From: Ignavibacteriota bacterium
GTDB taxonomy: Bacteria > Bacteroidota > Ignavibacteria > SZUA-365
Length of the DNA: 64,000 nucleotides
Direction of reading: 5' to 3'
NCBI GenBank assembly: GCA_016218045.1
Contig: JACRFB010000031.1
Coordinates: 153,784 to 217,783 of the forward strand
Translations under genes and position numbers: made by a program
Shown here: one piece after another, positions 61,722 to 64,000 of the stretch
Layout of the letters: every line of letters starts with the position of its first letter
Position numbering within the stretch: the stretch's first letter is position 1
The notes under the pieces: model-generated
Told to the model about the DNA's origin: nothing
Databases searched by the model: none
What the model saw: the letters and a program-made list of their open reading frames with translations, nothing else

Positions 61722-62951
61722 CTAACCTGTCGATTGTGTTTCATCGCGGGCCGTGAACCTAAGAAGGCTGGCCCATAGACGGCTCCAAACTTGGTCCAGC
61801 GCTTGCGCTACATTATCGATATCTTCCTCGACAGGCTCGTCATTCGCCGTATCACCTCCGATTGTCACAGGGACGCTACGGAGGAAAATTTGAAATGTGG
61901 ATACGGTTGATGGAACTGGAATGCCGCGAGGCCACTCCTTCGATGCAACAGCATTCATCTCATCGTACAAGGACTGGTAGTGTTTCCACGCATCCTCATC
62001 CCACGTGCGCAGGAAGATGCTGAACTGTGGCGGGCAGCCGTGATTTTTCGTGAAATACCCCTCGATGCCGATTCGCAAGTCTTTGTGAATAGCGACCTGT
62101 TCGATCTTCTGTTTTTGCCATATGCGCCAATCACAAAATTTGCTGATTGTTGCGCAGCTTTCGTCTTGTTTACGAAGCAGTTCAAGCTTCGATAGGTACC
62201 CTTCCAATTTCCTCGCCACTGCTGGGACGTATTTGGTTTGAAACTTCTCGTTCATTTCCCAAATCGTCCATTGGTGCTCGCAATAAAAGTCAAACAGTTC
62301 ATTTTCCATGGTTGCACCCCGACGCCGGTTTTCGATTTCTGTAATAAAGTCATATAAATGGATGAGAAGCTTTGTATCTGCCTGTTGTGTCACGGCGCCG
62401 AGGCGCGGTTTAAGAAAGGCGAAGAACTTACAGTAGGTGATGCCGACGAATCCCGTCTCATTCATCCTGTTTTTTTCGGACGGATCGGTGATGTCAAAGA
62501 CCGAGAGCACAATACAGAGCGCCGGCGGGCGTAGTCGTTTCCGGTATACAGACAAGTCGTTGTACAAGGACGCGGTGATCTTATTCTCGATGCCAATCAC
62601 ACCGGCATGAGTTTGGATGACAAGATCGATGCGTTTGCCCTCCGCATCAACCTCCACTCGTGCAAACGCATCGTTATACGAGGCGGCGTCTCGCAACCGG
62701 GGCAGCCCCTCAGCCCCGTCGTCTTTCTCAGCCACAGCATCGAGCAGCGCGCGGATGAGTGTATCACCCAGCCTATGCTCATTCGCGGGCGTAAAATAAA
62801 ATTGCAAAATACGACTCGTTACTTCTTCGAAACGCCAACCTGGATAGCGGCATAGACCCAGATACGTCGTCGGCAATTGTACGCGCGGGATTTGAGCATA
62901 CTTCTCGATTATGTCTCCAAATGATTGTAGCGGTTTTAAGTCATCGCGCAT
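61722..62951 (-). CDS. PD-(D/E)XK nuclease-superfamily protein (PDDEXK_4-like)
   Basis: A 409-residue cytoplasmic protein. KRIDLVIQTHAGVIGIENKI (about residues 105-125) contains the nuclease core: Asp in IDLVI and the ExK-type ENK; the rest is helix-rich with many aromatic residues, as in PDDEXK_4 proteins. These occur in defence islands and as accessory genes of unknown role. ATG 62951 is 170 bases from the first CRISPR repeat and the gene is more AT-rich than the window average. Whether it cuts DNA and what it targets is unknown. Confidence 0.75.
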   Translation of the reverse strand: MRDDLKPLQSFGDIIEKYAQIPRVQLPTTYLGLCRYPGWRFEEVTSRILQFYFTPANEHRLGDTLIRALLDAVAEKDDGAEGLPRLRDAASYNDAFARVEVDAEGKRIDLVIQTHAGVIGIENKITASLYNDLSVYRKRLRPPALCIVLSVFDITDPSEKNRMNETGFVGITYCKFFAFLKPRLGAVTQQADTKLLIHLYDFITEIENRRRGATMENELFDFYCEHQWTIWEMNEKFQTKYVPAVARKLEGYLSKLELLRKQDESCATISKFCDWRIWQKQKIEQVAIHKDLRIGIEGYFTKNHGCPPQFSIFLRTWDEDAWKHYQSLYDEMNAVASKEWPRGIPVPSTVSTFQIFLRSVPVTIGGDTANDEPVEEDIDNVAQALDQVWSRLWASLLRFTARDETQSTG

Positions 62952-63120
62952 GTTAACTCCAAAGGGGGCATGTGTTGTTTCGTATTATTTGTGAATTTCG
63001 CAGCATCACACATATCGAACCGTGGGCTATCATGAATAACGCAACCGGCAAATTACATTGATGGGGCCCAGTCATGTATGGCTTGGAAATCAGGTGACGC
63101 CGAGCGCTACAAGGCGTTGT
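62952..63120. other. Gap between nuclease gene and CRISPR array
   Basis: 169 bases, AT-richer at left, no gene. As the leader-distal side of the array is here, this would be trailer sequence rather than leader. Confidence 0.5.
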
Positions 63121-64000
63121 CTGTTCATCCCCGCGCGTGCGGGGAAAACACGTGATCGACTGGCCGGAAGTCACAGTAGAACGGTTCATCCCCGCGCGTG
63201 CGGGGAATACGTGGGTCTGCGCCGGTTGACCTTGCACAACCTCGGTTCATCCCCGCGCGTGCGGGGAATACGTGGGTCTGCGCCGGTTGACCTTGCACAA
63301 CCTCGGTTCATCCCCGCGCGTGCGGGGAATACACTAGCCACGGCCCCGGCGTAAATTTCGTTTCCGGTTCATCCCCGCGCGTGCGGGGAATACACCGCTG
63401 CGGGTTTCGCGCAGATTGCAAAGATCGGTTCATCCCCGCGCGTGCGGGGAATACGATTGAATACGGGCGTCCTTCGACGCGGTACTCGGTTCATCCCCGC
63501 GCGTGCGGGGAATACTTCCACCCGTAGGCGGTGAGAGATGTTGTATCCGGTTCATCCCCGCGCGTGCGGGGAATACTGATTCCGCTTCCTTTTTGCGCTT
63601 CTCGCGTTCGGTTCATCCCCGCGCGTGCGGGGAATACGACTGTTTGAGTTCCGAAAGAGTCCGTAGTGCCGGTTCATCCCCGCGCGTGCGGGGAATACGC
63701 TTCCGCGCAACTCGCGGGACCGCCGTTCGCCGGTTCATCCCCGCGCGTGCGGGGAATACTTCAGCACCCTCCTCACCAACAGAATACCCGCCGGTTCATC
63801 CCCGCGCGTGCGGGGAATACTATCAAGATAGGGCGCAGTCTCACGCTGCCCGCGGTTCATCCCCGCGCGTGCGGGGAATACGGTATTACGGACTAGCGAC
63901 CACCGACCCACTGCGGTTCATCCCCGCGCGTGCGGGGAATACCCCTGCACCTGCGCGCCGTCGACGAGATACACCGGTTCATCCCCGCGCGTGCGGGGAA
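63121..64000 (-). CRISPR. Type I-E-like CRISPR array, at least 15 repeats, cut by window edge
   Basis: Fifteen copies of a 29-base repeat at an exact 61-base period (63121, 63182, 63243 and so on to 63975, the last truncated), with 32-base spacers. On plus the repeat contains GGTTCATCCCCGCGCG and ends CGGGGAATAC; its reverse complement ends GGGGATGAACCG, matching the type I-E form whose last eight bases (ATGAACCG) make the crRNA 5' handle. The array is therefore read leftward. The leftmost repeat differs at two positions (TG for GG, AAAAC for AATAC), as expected of the oldest, leader-distal copy. Spacers 2 and 3 (63211-63242, 63272-63303) are identical. No cas gene is in the window. Confidence 0.97.

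Noticed and set aside
63058..63896. Open frames across the CRISPR array giving IPARAGNT-like repeats
   Set aside because: They are translations of the CRISPR repeats and spacers, a well-known annotation error.

Overview
The window looks like chromosomal DNA of an uncultured, GC-rich, Gram-negative bacterium of the Bacteroidota/Chlorobiota (FCB) group. Three things point there. First, at least eight gene or operon starts carry a TTG, 20 bases, then TAnnTTTG arrangement, the -33/-7 promoter of Bacteroidota, instead of E. coli-like -35/-10 boxes. Second, the gene families are typical: paired DUF3857/transglutaminase proteins, a patatin-BamA fusion and a short SLBB protein beside a Wzz/BY-kinase. 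Third, outer-membrane and periplasmic proteins are abundant. A high-GC lineage such as Ignavibacteria or Kapabacteria is my guess; no rRNA gene is present to settle it. I saw no tRNA, rRNA or transposase gene.

Layout. 1-1.3 kb: end of an HPPD gene (tyrosine catabolism) and a small toxin-antitoxin-like pair. 1.4-5.9 kb: mlaE-mlaF-mlaD, a PfkB kinase and an RmlD-like reductase, all overlapping by 1-4 bases. 5.9-12.5 kb: serS, a HAD hydrolase, an ABC exporter, a DHH phosphoesterase and leucyl aminopeptidase. 12.5-17.5 kb (minus): patatin/BamA fusion, then lipoprotein, a 25-residue membrane peptide and an outer-membrane protein in one operon. 17.8-26 kb (minus): cinA-pyrR-pyrB-pyrC, a lipoprotein, a glycosyltransferase fused to a degenerate phosphoglycosyl transferase, accA and a thioesterase. 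26-38 kb: EF-G-like GTPase, SLBB protein and Wzz/BY-kinase, tryptophanase, a GT4 glycosyltransferase, an NHL protein, a LarA-like protein and two small membrane or secreted proteins. 38.3 kb: hydE. 39.4-49.6 kb (minus): a complete kynurenine-pathway operon from tryptophan to 4-oxalocrotonate with rsmB and a cytochrome c at its end. 49.8-58.8 kb: a small membrane protein, an ECF sigma/anti-sigma pair, an L,D-transpeptidase, two DUF3857 proteins, a peroxiredoxin and a thioesterase.

58.8-64 kb is accessory in character and visibly less GC-rich in parts. It holds a 21-bp tandem-repeat array (about 12 units), two proteins of unknown function, a probably frameshifted small gene, a PD-(D/E)XK nuclease-family gene, and a type I-E-like CRISPR array of at least 15 repeats that runs off the right edge. 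The array should be transcribed leftward, so its leader and cas genes are expected beyond the window.

The most unusual material is the 21-bp array next to the 302-residue protein, the phosphoglycosyl transferase domain lacking its catalytic dyad, the purine-rich micro-repeats sitting on stop codons, and the 25-residue membrane peptide inside an envelope operon.
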